Translations under genes and position numbers: made by a program
Shown: positions 10,210 through 21,606 of the stretch, piece by piece
Layout: every line of letters begins with the position of its first letter
How positions within the stretch are numbered: the stretch's first letter is position 1
Notes under the pieces: model-generated
Database searches by the model: none
Seen by the model: only the letters and a program-made list of their open reading frames with translations
What the model was told of the DNA's origin: nothing
Assembly (NCBI GenBank): GCA_002900995.3
Contig: CM035306.1
Span: 434,001 to 498,000 of the forward strand
DNA: 64,000 nucleotides
Source: Ganoderma boninense
Taxonomy: Eukaryota > Basidiomycota > Agaricomycetes > Polyporales > Polyporaceae
Direction of reading: 5' to 3'

Positions 10210-13200
10210 TCAATGAATTTCGTTAAGCGTGCTCGTCCGCTTATTTGCGACCTCGAGCTGCCGCTGCAACGACCTGCACGACGGTAAATATTCGAGCATC
10301 GCGCGACCACTCGAGAAATGAAACTCACTTCAACTCCTTCTCCAAATCAGAGGCTCGCTCTTTACCTCCTTGGCGCTCTCGCTTAATCTTCTCCTCAGCG
10401 ACCTTCAATCGGGACTCGTACTCCTTCACCCGCGCGTCCCACTTGTTGTCGGCCGCGGCCGTCTTCTGGTTGGCGACGGTGAGTTTCTCTTCAGATTGCG
10501 CCAGTTGATTCTGGAAGTTGATGACCCGTCGCTCTGCGTTCTGTGCACGCGCAGTGAGAGAACGAATCTCCATTGATTCCGCCTGGTTGCCTTTGCGAGT
10601 GACGACGTGCGCCTGCAATGCCGAGTTCGTTGCCTGATCGCGCCAATCAGGATGGGTACCAAGGACATTCATGAACCCACATCGATGCTGAGGTTAGAAC
10701 GGGCCCGAATATCCCAAAAGGACAAGATAACCAGAATTTGCACGCACCTGAAGAGCCTCAATCTCTCCGTCCTTCGCGCTCAGCTTCTTGCGCCACACTG
10801 CTTTCGCTTCAGCGAGGGTCTTCACGCTAGCCTCGAACTTGTCGATCTGCTTCCAGCGGAGGTCGAGTTGCTTGCGCATGTCGGCCAGCTTGTCGGAGTA
10901 TCGCTGATCCGCATCCTTGACCCGCTTCTCGAACTCTGTCTGGATGTGACTGAGCGCCTTCAGGCGCGTAATCAAGTTGTCGTGGAAAACGGTGAAGTTC
11001 GTAAACGGCTTCGTTTCGGCCTGTCCGTGCTTCTTCTGTTATGCACAGCAGGACGATGTACGTCAGCATAGCGTCCACGACGAGGCTGCACAGACCGATA
11101 CGCACCGGAGTCTTGTCTACACCCACGATCTTGTCCATGTACTGATAGATCGTCAGGAGGAGGGTGTTGCGTTCCGTCAACTGGTCGCGATATTGCGCCT
11201 CGGCAGTCAACAACGACCGCTGATCCTTGGACAGCCGCTGCTCGAGCTCCGACACGCGCGTCCTGAGGTTCGCCGTCTCGGCCTCGCTCGAGCGAAGGGA
11301 AGCTTGGGCATCGTCAAGCTTCTCTGAGACATTGAGACGCGCCTGAGTCTGCGCTGCAAGCTGTGCCGCGAGGTCGCGGTTCTCTGCGTGCAGTTTGTCG
11401 ATGACCCCGTCACGGTCGCGGCCCTTGCCCTCGCGGTCGTCGAGCTCCTTGCGCGCGCGAGCGAGTTCGTCTTCGAGGCGCTCCACGTCCCGCCTGAGAC
11501 GGTCGACCTCGAGCTGGAGGGAGAATCGTGCGGTCGTATGCGACTCCCCGAGCTTCTTGTTGTCGGCCTCCAGCGTCTGAAGCGCAGTTTGTACGGCGAC
11601 GAGATCGGCTTCGCGCTGCGTTAGGAGAGACTGGGCACGCGCAAGGTCGTTGAGGGCGGACTGAAGCGCCGACTCCTTGGCTTCCATAGCACGGCGCTCC
11701 TGCCGAAGTGCATCCTCGTGGTCCTTCTCGGCCTTGTCGAAGTCACCTTCGAGACGCTCCCGCACACCGCGCTCGCGCTGTAGCTCCTGCACAACCTTCT
11801 CGATGTGTTGCGCGAGCTCCTCCTTGCGTGCACGGTGTTCCTGAGCCTCCGCGTCGCGCATGTTGTACAACTCGGTCAATTCCTGCAGGTCGGCCTTGAG
11901 CGAAGCGACTTTCTGTAAGGGAAGTCAGCATGCAACCCGTTGCGAATCAGTCGACACCGACCTGTTTGAGCGCGGCGGCCAGCTGTTCTAAACGGCCGCG
12001 TTCGTGCTCCTCGTCCTCCTGTACGCGGTTCATCTCCTCCTTGAGCCGCTCGTTCTCCTCTTCAAACGCGTACAGCTTGTTGCTCGTCGCCTCAAGATCA
12101 CGATTGGCTGCTTCGAGTTCGTTGTCCTTCTCCTCGGCCTCCCGCTCCAGATGGAGAAGCGTCGCCTCGAATTTCTGGTGCAAATCCTCAGCATTCGCCT
12201 CATACTCGTCGACATGCAGGCGCAACTCCTTGCATTCCGCATCACGCTGTTCGAGAGCCTATAGAGAGGTCAGAGGGATCTTGACCAAAGGACGAACATA
12301 TTGAACTTACATCGCGCAACTCCTCCATCTGACCCTTCGCTTCGTCAACCTCTCCGCGCCACTCGTCCTCCACACTCTCGACAATCCGCTGGTGCTCCGC
12401 AATAAGCTCGTCAATCTCCCGATTCTTCATGTCGATCTCGTCCTCCTTCTGTTGAAGCTCGATGTGCGCCGCTGCGAGCTTGTCTCGGACGGCATTCAGA
12501 TCCTCCTCCACTGCCTCCCTCCCTTCCCGCTCCTCCAGAACTTGCGCACGGCTCTGACTGCGCTCAACAGACTCGGCCTCTCGTCGCCGCTGCATGTCCT
12601 CGAGTTCCAGCTTCAGCGCCTCCAACTCGTCCGCCACATCGTCCCGCTCGTCAGTCCGCTGCGTCACAAGCTCCTCCAGCTCATCGATACGTGCCCGCAA
12701 GTCCTCGTTCTCCCCCTCCAGCTCCTCCGCCTGTCGCCTCCACCGATCGCTCCCGAGCGAGGAGTGGTCGCCCCTCGACTCCGCAAGCTCTCGCAGCCTC
12801 TCCAGCTCCTCCGTGTTCTCCTCCAGCAGCCCACGCACGTTCTCCAGCTCCTCCTCCAGCTCTGCGTTCCGCGTCTCCAACTCTCGCAGCGCACCATCGT
12901 CCGGCCCCACCCCTCGCCGCCGCCTCAGATCCCGCACCTCCCGTTCCCGCTCCTCCAACTTCTCCTCCAACTCGCGTGCACGAGACTGCGCGCCACCAGC
13001 GCGTTGCAGGTGATCGAGCTCCCGCTGAAGTTCCAGCACGAGCTTCTTGAGCTTCTTGAGCTCCATTCCGCGCTGCTGGACCTCAATCTTCAGGTTGATG
13101 TTCTGCTTGAGCGCGGCATCGATCTGGTCCGGGGCGAGCTGCGCGAGTCGCTCCTCGAGGAAGTGCACCTTAAGCTTGATGTTGAAATTCTCCTTCTTCA

Positions 13201-13676
13201 GCGCATCTATGTGCTAATGGTGCGCACAAACAGCATGGATTCGTCCCGATACTGAACACGAAAAGCGCATATAGGGGGCGTACCTTCTCCTGGTCCCGCA
13301 GAGTTAGGTTGATCCCGCCCTTCGACCCCGCGCTGCGCGTGCGTTTGGGCCGACCTGGTGCGGACACGTCCGTCGCATCTCCCCAGGGTTCTGCCCCTTT
13401 TCGCGCGTCCGGGGTGTCCAATACGTCCCCTTCCTCCTCATCGGCATCAAGAGCATGCCCGAAGCGTTTCGATATTGGTGTGGCCTCTTCCGCTCGGCGT
13501 TTGGAAAACGATACGCTCGGTGGAGAAACTGCTGTTGTCCCCGTCGAGGTTGAGGGTATGCGGAGCTTCCGGGCAGGCGTGGAGAATGTAGAGGTGAACG
13601 ACCCGAGCGAGATGTCCGGAACGGTGCCAGAAGATTGTGCGGAGGTGTCTGCTTGGGCGTTCAGGGCAGCCGACAT
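10210..13676 (-). CDS. centrosomin N-terminal-motif (Cnn1) coiled-coil protein, Mto1/ApsB-like microtubule organiser
   Basis: Seven exons on the minus strand: 13676-13284, 13213-12311, 12258-11962, 11912-11106, 11035-10748, 10687-10329, 10273-10210. All join in frame to give roughly 1035 aa. A Ser/Thr-rich head is followed, at about residue 120-195, by LTLRDQEKHIDALKKENFNI, then LKVHFLEERLAQLAPDQI and NINLKIEVQQRGMELKKLK. This is the Centrosomin N-terminal motif 1 that recruits the gamma-tubulin complex in S. pombe Mto1 and Aspergillus ApsB. Almost all the rest is heptad coiled coil rich in E, R, L and K, ending ...LQRQLEVANKRTSTLNEIH. Expected role: nucleation of cytoplasmic microtubules at septa and spindle-pole bodies. 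I chose ATG 13676 over 13778 because the extra 34 residues look like untranslated leader. The final exon is short and chosen by frame. Confidence 0.88.
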
Positions 13677-15249
13677 GGCTGCGAGGTCGCCGTGGACGAC
13701 GAGAAGGATGTCGAGCTCGTCGCCGACGACGTTGGTACGAGATAGAGACGAGCGAGCAAGTCGAATGGCTTCAAACAAGCTTCAAAGTCGAACCTTGGGA
13801 GTTGAAACTCCGATTACACAGCTTATGTCGAATATTGATCTATATTGATTTCTGGTATGACGGCGTTTAAAATGTTCGATTAGCGGTGACTGAACTCCTC
13901 TTCAGTTTCAGTTCCCTCCTCTAACATTGATATTTCTATCTAGAAATGCTGCTCAGGGCCCCAAGTCTCTGCCATTACCGTATTGCAATCGTGCCACACC
14001 GTTTGGGGCCATTTAGACCGATGAACTTGAACACTCCGGGTTCATAGTCTCCGTACTAGCCGACCATATCCTGATTTAGGATGACAGTCGATCCACATGG
14101 TATCCAAGTTCAGTGACTGGCCGAAATGCCCGCATCGATATCCGTTTCTCCCCTCATTGTGTTTCGGAGGGTCGCAGACGGGTGTGTCCAACACGCATTG
14201 GCAAGCTACTGTAGGGGAGTCCACGCCTTACGCTCGCCGCGACGCATGCGGTCTCATGGTACGTTTCAAAGTTGCACCTACTAAGTACTGGGATTGTGCA
14301 CTGACAAGCTCGTTGTAGCATTCGGAAATGTCGGCCTTTGAACGGACGGAAATTCTAACTGCGCCGAGGGTATTTCCGGACATGAGAGTTCAACGCACCA
14401 CATGCAGCACGCGGTCCTGTGGGATGCGTTCCGCGGGTTGTGCGGTTTGGATGACGACAGACATGGAGAGTTTAAGAGAGCGCTTGCAAGGTCCTCTGAA
14501 TAGGTCAGGTCGGGTCGTTATGTGTCTACCTGCACGTATTCTGCCTCGCGCTGATACCCAGAGCTTTCTCATCTTCTAGGATAACGATGAGAAGGTCCGC
14601 CAGCTGGGAGTAACGACCTTCAATCCCGTGGATTGTTCAGGGAGGTGGACGACAGGCACGACCCTTGTCATCCGCGTCTACAGTCTAGGTTAAGTCTCTT
14701 TCAGTCGAGCTTGATTTTGATTGACTGGCGTCGTAAGAGCAAACAATTGCAGCTTAAAGCCACGTATTCTACGGTGGCATGCCGATGACACCGCCCTCAC
14801 GACCGTGCCGGCACCGAGTGTAATGCGTTCATCCCTCATGCCAACCAAAAGCCTCCGGACGGCCGTTTAATGGAGCATCTGTCGATGGGTGCGTCTTCTT
14901 TGTTGCAGGATTGGTCGAAGATACGTCCACTGTGTTGGTGCTGTGCGGCCCATTTTCCGTCCGGTGGAGCATCCACTACCACGAGGATTAGCGTCCTTAC
15001 GTCCCCAGGGGAAAACCGTATGTTGCACCACAACCCCCGTTTCTACCCCGCGGAGATATGTGTATTGACAGTGTTTGGTAGACGGAGCTCGTGTATGACA
15101 TATCTGCTCCAATGCACACCCGCTCGTGCTCTCGCCTCGGCCCTGGCAGACTGCAGTGTCATAGGACCCCGTTGTCCCTGTGACGCCTCTATGATTCATC
15201 GGCCACCGAACACGGAAGGAGGAAAGAACCAAAGCTCTTCCAGAAAACA
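13677..15249. other. intergenic between two divergent genes, with unassigned coding-like shreds
   Basis: About 1.6 kb. Around 14097-14700 there are short open stretches flanked by intron-like GT...AG segments (for example 14258-14318), but no motif or family could be recognised and the frames are interrupted. Probably a decayed gene or leader sequence of the flanking genes. No firm call. Confidence 0.35.
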
Positions 15250-15257
15250 TATAAAAG
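15250..15257 (+). promoter_or_regulatory. TATA box of the hydrophobin gene
   Basis: TATAAAAG 95 nt upstream of the hydrophobin ATG, followed by a CA-rich leader. Highly expressed hydrophobin genes commonly have such a strong TATA core promoter. Confidence 0.65.
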
Positions 15258-15344
15258 CAACACAAACACGAGCAGCGTTACCCCAGGTCGAACAACCCAC
15301 TCGTCCTTCGCTCACCAGCACCCATCCACATCCTCGCAAACATC

Positions 15345-15803
15345 ATGATGCTCACCCGTGCCCTCGCTCTCGCCCTCGCCGCCCTCCCATTCCTTGCGGC
15401 CGCCAACCCCGTCGCACTCGACGCCCGCGCAGACTGCGGCACCGGAGACCTCCAGTGCTGCGACACGACTGAGACCGTAAGCCCAGCTTCTCATCGCGTT
15501 GTCCGAGCCGATCGCTGAGGTTCGGGATGGACAGGCTGGGTCGGCGGCAGGTGCTGCTCTCCTGAGCGCTCTGGGCATCGTCGTCCAGGACGTCAACGTC
15601 CTCCTTGGCGTGACCTGCTCCCCGATCAGCGTCATCGGCGTCGGCGGCAGTAGCAGCTGCTCCGCCAACACCGTCTGCTGCTCTGACAACAGCCATGTAC
15701 GAGAACTTTCTGCCGTCAGCTTTTGTTGCCGACAGCTTTAGCTGACAGCTCCGTTTCGCAGGGCGGCCTTGTGTCCATCGGATGCGTGCCTGTTAACGTT
15801 TGA
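15345..15803 (+). CDS. class I hydrophobin
   Basis: Exons 15345-15476, 15535-15696 and 15762-15803 encode 111 aa. An Ala/Leu-rich signal peptide (about residues 1-19) is followed by the eight-cysteine pattern [17 protein letters not shown], then [13 protein letters not shown], then SCSANTVCC, ending [10 protein letters not shown]. This spacing is that of Agaricomycete class I hydrophobins. Secreted, it self-assembles into amphipathic rodlet layers on hyphae or fruiting bodies. Intron positions after the first CC block and before the last Cys agree with the family. A second in-frame ATG lies immediately after the first (15348); either may start translation. Confidence 0.95.
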
Positions 15804-15983
15804 GAATACTACACATGGAGTTGAAGTCGAGTGCAAAGGATATTGAGATTGTTAGCGTTCGGCAAGGAACTTGAACACTGATTACAGGCCTCCGACCGTT
15901 GTATTCCCATACCGAATTGACTATACCGAGTTGATTATGACGTTATTGAAGTGATCAGAACCGCGATGCGTGTGGCCCAGCAT

Positions 15984-17943
15984 CTACAGTCCTTCCTCAT
16001 GCTCCGGAAGGACACTCTCGCCATCCAAGTCAGCCTGTCCATCCACCGCCGCCTTAATCGGCACCACGATCAGGCCCCCCAGCTCCGAGTCCCTTATTTC
16101 GGCGGTCCACAGCGGTTCGCCCGGCCTTCCTAGCCGCCATGTCTCCCGGCACTCCAGCTTCAGTTCCGGCCACTCTTCTCCCATCTCTGCCCGCTGCGAA
16201 AGCACACGTCCAGCCTCGACACACAGCTCGCGGAAGTTGTCCTCGACGTCGGCCAAATGCGACTCCATCCACGCACCAGGCTCCTCTTCCTCCTCCTCCT
16301 CCTCCTCCTCCTCCTCTGCTCCCTCACCGTCACCCCGTGTGGCATCCGCCCTGCACTCCGGCTCCAAGTCCAAGTCGAGCTCTGAGTCGAGGGTCAGGCT
16401 CGCGAGCCCCGGACAGATAGCGCGAGCAGGGATGCCCGGGTCTCCGAGTCGGCGGCGCGCCCGAGTTGCCCGAGGATGTGGAACGCCACGTCCGGGCCCG
16501 CGCCGTCGATCCGGCAGAGGTGGGGGAACGCGCTGAGGTCGACGGCCTCGATGCTCTCGCTGTCCAGGTTGCGGACCGAGAGCGACGTCACCGGGGCGCC
16601 GGGCTTGCTGCCGAAGAACCGGACGAGGTCATCGGGCGGAAGGACGCTCCTCCGCGTTGGGGTCTCGGTGTCCCTGAGGCAGATGGACAGCAGTTCTCGC
16701 GAGTCTGCGAAGCAGTTGAGCATGAGGGCGAAGGCGACGCCCAGGATCTCCACGGCGTCCGTTCGGCTGAGTGCAGACTGGATGGCACGGTTGTGGAGGG
16801 GGACGGCGTCGCAAAAGCTGTCGCAGTTGTCGACGAAGATGCGGATGTGTGTAGTGTCCGGGAGAACCAGGTGGGGGAGCGTGGGGGCGAAGGGGCGTGT
16901 TTTCTCTACCATGAAAAGCTTTTCCAGCGCCGGTAGCGAAAGTTCCCCAGCAGCCGCTGAATTTGAAGGGACTACATCGAAGAGCGAAAGACTCTCTAGA
17001 CTTGAGGCGCAGATTGCCAAGGCATTGCGCAAATACTCGCCGCTCTTTAGCCGATGGTTATAAGGGTGCCCTTCTCCTGGACTCTTCAACGTGATATCTC
17101 GTAAAGAGGGAACTGCGAAACAGTGGAGAAAGCTGCCAGGTCCGGTTACTCCATTGAGGCGGGGGAGAGCGGCAGGCAATAGATGCAGGTTTTCGTCTAG
17201 GCCCGGTGGGATAAAAGCCCATGAATAGTTGTCGATTAAGACGATAGTCAAGTTCTCAAGGCAAGACATTCCGGAATTGAGGCACCTCCATAGATCAACG
17301 AACTCGCTGAAGTCGGCGAGGGACACCACAAGGGATACGATCCTCGCTGCATGAGGGGAAATACAACGCGACATGTGCGCCGAGAAGCGACTGAATGACG
17401 GCGCGATCATCCGAGGCGCGGATCGCTCCAGCATCGCTCCTAGATAACCTGTGGAGTGGTCTTTCTCAGCGAACCTCCCGTCCGGATGCCCGACCGCAGT
17501 GGCCCAGAATCCCGAGGTGTTGAGGAGTATGGATCGCCACCGACGACAAACGTGACTGATGCGGAGGCTCATGCGATTTCTCCAGCAGTCTTCGAAGATT
17601 TTCGAGAGGATCTCGACAGGGAGACGGTGGATGGGGGCGACGGCGTTGTAGATGGAGAGCATCGTGAGGGCAAATCTGCGATATTCATCCGCCTTGGAGG
17701 TGGACAACGCTCGTACCTCCTCGTCGTTCAGTCCTACGAGGCTAGCGCGATCTGCAACGGGGAGGAAGGTTGCAAGTTCATGGAAGGGACGCGTGTCCGA
17801 GTCGATCGACTCGGATGGTGCCAAGTTACTGTGGTTAGGAATTTGTCGGAGGCCAGTAGGATCTAGACTAGCTAGAGAAGGTCCCTATGGTTGATTCTCC
17901 GTGAGCCAGTAATGTAACTGTCGAATTGACCACTTACTGCCAT
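15984..17943 (-). CDS. F-box protein, copy 1 of a tandem pair, one C-terminal frameshift
   Basis: Exon 1 (17943-17919) encodes MAVSGQFD. After a 56-nt intron the main exon starts at 17862. The first ATG of the large frame is absent (it would begin at a TTG), which supports the small first exon; the same structure is found in copy 2. An F-box-like stretch (HRLPVEILSKIFEDCW ... HVCRRWRSILL) lies at about residues 80-130, followed by degenerate leucine-rich segments. F-box proteins link substrates to SCF ubiquitin ligases through Skp1; the target is unknown. The frame closes at 16394-16396. Shifting by one base near 16400-16440 restores the expected continuation AICPGLASLTLDSELDLDL, a poly-Glu run (16281-16317) and the end at 15984. 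So this copy carries a net -1 (or +2) indel near its C-terminus. Confidence 0.72.
16281..16317 (+). repeat. trinucleotide microsatellite (CTC/GAG)n inside the F-box gene
   Basis: A run of CTC/TCC triplets that on the minus strand encodes about twelve consecutive Glu in the acidic C-terminal region of F-box copy 1. Copy 2 lacks it. Confidence 0.8.
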
Positions 17944-18742
17944 TGTTAGTAATGGAGCAGGTGAGAGTGACAATACTTAAACGTACCAGGAGTCTGATCA
18001 ATCAAATTCAACCGGTTGTAATCAGTGTTTAATCAGACCTTCTATACACGTTTTAGTTACTTACAAGGGCATCAATTTTGGGGTTGTAATGAGATAAACG
18101 AGAAGAGCACTGCCACCAGCTGCCGGGCAGACTTACCTTGCGTCTACCGCCTCAACATTCAAGCCACACCTCAACAGCCTCATTTGTCCCTTTTTTCGTG
18201 CGAAAGCGCTGACGGGTCCTTTACTGTAGAGCGGCACTGTATTGCTTACTAGAATGCGAGGCAAGCCGCGAAGGTGCACACAGTTGCACGTCACACCAAC
18301 AGTGGCAGGAAATCACGAAGCCAAGCATGTTGCGGGGTATTGTGTGATGTGTAATACAGGAAAGAAACAACCAAGGAATCCAGGTCCATAAGTCCACAAG
18401 TCCATAGAGCACATTCAGTGTCTATTACATATCCAACGGGGTCTGTCCTCCATATCCATCGGGATCTCTTGGAGAGGGAGCTTGAGCCGACTCGCGATGC
18501 GCGAGGTTTACGGCGAAGTGTGGTGGAGCGCGACACGAAGCGGCATCGGTGGCCGGCGAGCGTGTTGCGTGTGGGTCCGGCGTAGGTATAATAGGCGTCT
18601 TGCGCGATGTCGCGGAGTGCATGCGCGAAGAGCACAGTGCGGTCGAGGATGATGACCGTGATGGGCGATGCAAGCGGGATATGACCGCGCAGGCATGAGA
18701 TGCCAAGGGTGGCAGAGCTCGTTACAGGCGAGCGCGAAGTGT
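17944..18742. other. conserved noncoding stretch between F-box gene 1 and small gene 1
   Basis: The part 18340-18742, downstream of the small gene, aligns with 22115-22502 in unit 2, including CGACTCGCGATGCGCGAGG and TCTTGCGCGATGTCGCGGAG. Indels between the copies (for example 4 nt near 18585/22345) are not multiples of three, so I read it as 3' UTR/spacer rather than a gene. Confidence 0.5.
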
Positions 18743-18952
18743 CTACAGCCCAAGGAACTTCTTCAGGCTGGACTTGGAGGTCTTCCTCTGCGCAATACGG
18801 TTGGTTGAGGGGCAGAGTACCTGGCGCGCGTCCTCGTACATGTTGTAGGTGTCGCGAGGCGACTGGGTGGATGCGAAGAGTGTGAATGTGTTGGGTGCGG
18901 AAGGCGCGGCGGGGAAGAAGCCGTAAGCGGAGGTGCTGGGGGAGAAGGACAT
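18743..18952 (-). CDS. small Ser-rich protein with basic C-terminus, 69 aa, copy 1
   Basis: A single exon. It starts MSFSPSTSAYGFFPAAPSAP, has the central block STQSPRDTYNMYEDARQ and ends QRKTSKSSLKKFLGL. No signal peptide, membrane segment or cysteine. The copy at 22503-22717 keeps the same length and nearly the same central and C-terminal blocks, and differences between the copies are mostly conservative or at third positions. This, with a shared TATA box and upstream block, is good evidence that it is a real protein-coding gene. The basic Ser-rich tail could bind nucleic acid or a phosphorylated partner, or be phosphorylated itself; that is speculation. Function unknown. Confidence 0.72.
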   Translation of the reverse strand: MSFSPSTSAYGFFPAAPSAPNTFTLFASTQSPRDTYNMYEDARQVLCPSTNRIAQRKTSKSSLKKFLGL

Positions 18953-19674
18953 CTTCGGAGGTACTCGGAGGAGGAGAGTAGTGTTCTGAGTGAGGAGTAT
19001 GTCGAGAGGTCGCTGTGAGGCTGGCTGATGGTGGATACTTGGCTTCCAGCATGCTTCTCATATATACTTGCCTGAATCTCGTGGATTGCTAGCAATTGCG
19101 AGCCTGCGGTAACGAGCATGAAGGTGAAATGGCAATCAAGGAGCGTCGCGCGGTTGCGCACACAAGAAATTCCCTTTCGGGGCAAGTGTTTGCGTTGAGG
19201 TCAATACAGCCACATAGTGATACACTGTTTCCAGGATACGGGTCGCCCACAGACACACGTCCTACATGAGAGCGAGCCAATGAGGCTGGAGGACGAAGTC
19301 GACAATGAAGCCGGATGGTGGAGGTGAGAGCTGGCGGGAGGGACTTCTTAGACGCCGACACAGGTTATTGTTTGGCGACCTTGGTGGCCAAATAAAGCGC
19401 TCCTCAGTTGGGGGGAACCCTGCGCCATTGGCACGGCGCAGCTGCTCCCTGCAAGCTTTACAACTGCAGTGGTATGTTCTACATCATGATAAAATACTCA
19501 TTATACTTCTGTCAGGAAATAATTTCAATCAGGTGCCTCAGGTGGGAAAACAAGAAACACGAGTCCGAGCTTTCGTATTGAAATGAAGTGAGTGTGCCAA
19601 TGCTAATCCCAGGGTATCCGTTACCAGAGGGCCGGTTAGTTTGCCTTCAAGAAATACTCCAATGTGGTGCTAGA
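18953..19674 (-). promoter_or_regulatory. promoter region of small gene 1
   Basis: A TATATA core lies at 19060-19066, about 108 nt upstream of the ATG, and a perfect 12-bp palindrome ATTGCTAGCAAT at 19085-19096. Beyond it a block around 19140-19260 (TTGCGCACACA, GGCAAGTGTTTGCG, AATACAGCCACATAGTGA) is conserved in order with 22920-23040. Conservation of noncoding order between diverged copies suggests function. The binding factor is unknown. Confidence 0.6.
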
Positions 19675-21606
19675 CTACTGCAGTGCCCGCTCACTGTACA
19701 AGTTACCAAATAAGCTGACCGGTCCGTCCACCAGCTTCTCTAACCTTTCCACGATGACCCCCCACGGTTCCAGTCCCAGGGCCCGCTCACCCTCACTCGC
19801 TGGCCGCCGCCGCGGGTCCGGACACCCCAGCCCCAATCGCGACAGCCTCGCCCCCATCCTTTCCCGCTCCGGTAGGACACACTCAAGCTCGGTGCACAGC
19901 GACCGGAAGTGCGCCTCGATGGCGGCGGCCCCACGTGTCCCCATCTGCGTCACGGTGGGCGCAGGCCCCGGCTCGTCGCTGTCCTCCGGACGCTCGAGAT
20001 CGACATTGAACGGGAATGCGAATTCTAGGTTGAGCGTCTCAAGCTCCGGACAGATGGGGCGGCGACTCGGAACGCCGTGGACGCCTCCGCCGCGGCCGCC
20101 GTCGTCATTGCAGTCGGTGCGCGCGAGCTGCTTGAGGACGTGGTGGCCAATCGACCCCTTCGCGATGAGCCCAAGGAGGCCCGGGAAGGCACGAAGGTCG
20201 AGGGCCGGGACATCCCGGCTGTCGAGCTCGCCGAGCAGGACGATGACGACCGGGGCGCCGGGCTTGTGCCGGAAGAACCGGACAAGGTCGTCGGGCGCGA
20301 GGCGGGGCCCGGTGCCGGTCCGTGGCTCTGTGGCTCGGAAGCTGACGGTGAGGAGGGCGGTCTCGGTCTCGCCTGTGGAGCAGAGGATCGCGAGGGTGCT
20401 GGAGACGCGAAGGATCCCGACGCAGTTCGTCGCGCTTAGCGCGGTCTGGATGGCACTGGCCGTCGAGGGGGACAGCTTCGGACAGGCTGGCGCCGTCCGT
20501 GACGTCGACGTGGATCTGTGCGGTTGTCGGGAGGACTACGCGAGAGAGCATGCGGGCGCAGGGGCGTCCAGTGTCTGCGATGACGAGCTTTCGCAGTGCG
20601 GGCAGCGAGAGCGGGACGGCCTCGAAGCCGGGCCCTAGAGGGGAAACGTTGCAGAGCGCCAGACTCTCTAAATTCGGCGCGCAGACCGCCAACGCGGTCC
20701 GGAAATACTCGTCGTTGTGCAGGCGATGGTTATAGATGTGATCTCCCTGCGCATTCTGCAAGGTGATGTGCCGTAAGGAGGGGAATGGCGAAATACTGGA
20801 GGAAACGGCCAGGTGCTGTGACGCGGGTGAGACGAGGAAGGGAGGTGGGCGACAGGTGGAGGTTTCCGTCCAGGGTCCGTGGGGCTGCCATCCACCGAGG
20901 ATGGTGGAGTAAAGTGATTGTCACGGTCCTGAGAGTGTGCATTCCGGAGTTAAGACAGCTCCACAAATCGACGAGCTCCTTGTGGCTGCCGAGGGACACG
21001 GTCAGGGCTCCGATCCTGTCGACGTGAGGTGCAAGATAGGGAAACAACCGCTGCGAGAAATTGAGGAAGGACGGTGCGATCACCTGGGGCATGGATCGCT
21101 CAAGCATGACTCCCAGGTATCCAGTGGAGCAATCGCCTTCACGAAACTTCTCGCACCGTACGGCGTTGGCCCAAAATCCAGAGGTGTCGAGGAGAACGGA
21201 CCGCCACTGACGGCAGACATGGCCGATGCGAAAGCTCTCGCGATTACTCCAACACAATTTGAAAACCTTCGACAAGATTTCGAAGGGTAGACGGTGGATG
21301 GGAGCGATGGCGTTGTAGATGGACAGTAGGGTGAGAGCAAGTCTGCGATAGTCGTCCGCCTTGGCTGCCGACCACGCTCGTAGGTCGTTGTCGCTGAGTC
21401 CGGCCACGCTAGCGCGGTCTGCATCGGGTAGAGAGGACAGAAGGCCATGGAAAGGTCTTGTGGGGAGAGGTGCAGCCAGCCTGAGTCACCGTGATTCGGA
21501 TTTGGCGGGAGGCTAATCGGATCTACTAGGCTGGCCAGGGCAAATGCCTACGGTTCATTTGTAAGCGAGCGATGCACTCACGGTAGAATTGACCATTTAT
21601 TACCAT
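19675..21606 (-). pseudogene. F-box protein pseudogene, copy 2 of the tandem pair
   Basis: Exon 1 (21606-21582, MVINGQFY) has a good GTGAGT donor and the main exon resumes at 21522, both homologous to copy 1. F-box residues HRLPFEILSKVFKLCW and HVCRQWRSVLLDTSGFWA are present. Three frame breaks follow: near 21490 (the frame needed for PTRPFHGLLSSLPDADRAS is not the frame entered from the splice site); at the C run 20780-20783, where one C fewer restores IPSLRHITLQNAQGDHIYNH; and at the C run 20467-20471, where one C fewer restores SAIQTALSATNCVGILR. The last part then reads openly to 19675, ending SLFGNLYSERALQ. Two of the three breaks sit in C homopolymers, so consensus error is a rival explanation, but three in one gene favours decay. 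Confidence 0.7.

Larger units (their letters stand above)
15984..19580. repeat. tandem segmental duplication, unit 1 (F-box gene + small gene + promoter)
   Basis: Unit 1 pairs with unit 2 at about 19660-23270. Homologous landmarks keep order and orientation at an offset of 3.66-3.76 kb: F-box stops 15984/19675, F-box starts 17943/21606, small-gene stops 18743/22503, small-gene starts 18952/22717, a block beginning GAGTGAGCCAAT-like at about 19270/23045, and TTGTTTGGCGACC at 19368/23132. Noncoding parts align too, with indels. Protein divergence between the F-box copies is large, so the duplication is not recent. Confidence 0.8.

Noticed and set aside
12392..13255. Long plus-strand Leu-rich open frame.
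   Set aside because: Antisense shadow of the coiled-coil gene: GAG/CTC-rich codons of heptad repeats read as Leu/Ser on the opposite strand.
18291..19061. 256-aa minus-strand open frame overlapping small gene 1.
   Set aside because: The homologous region of unit 2 has indels that break this frame, while the 69/71-aa frame is conserved in both.
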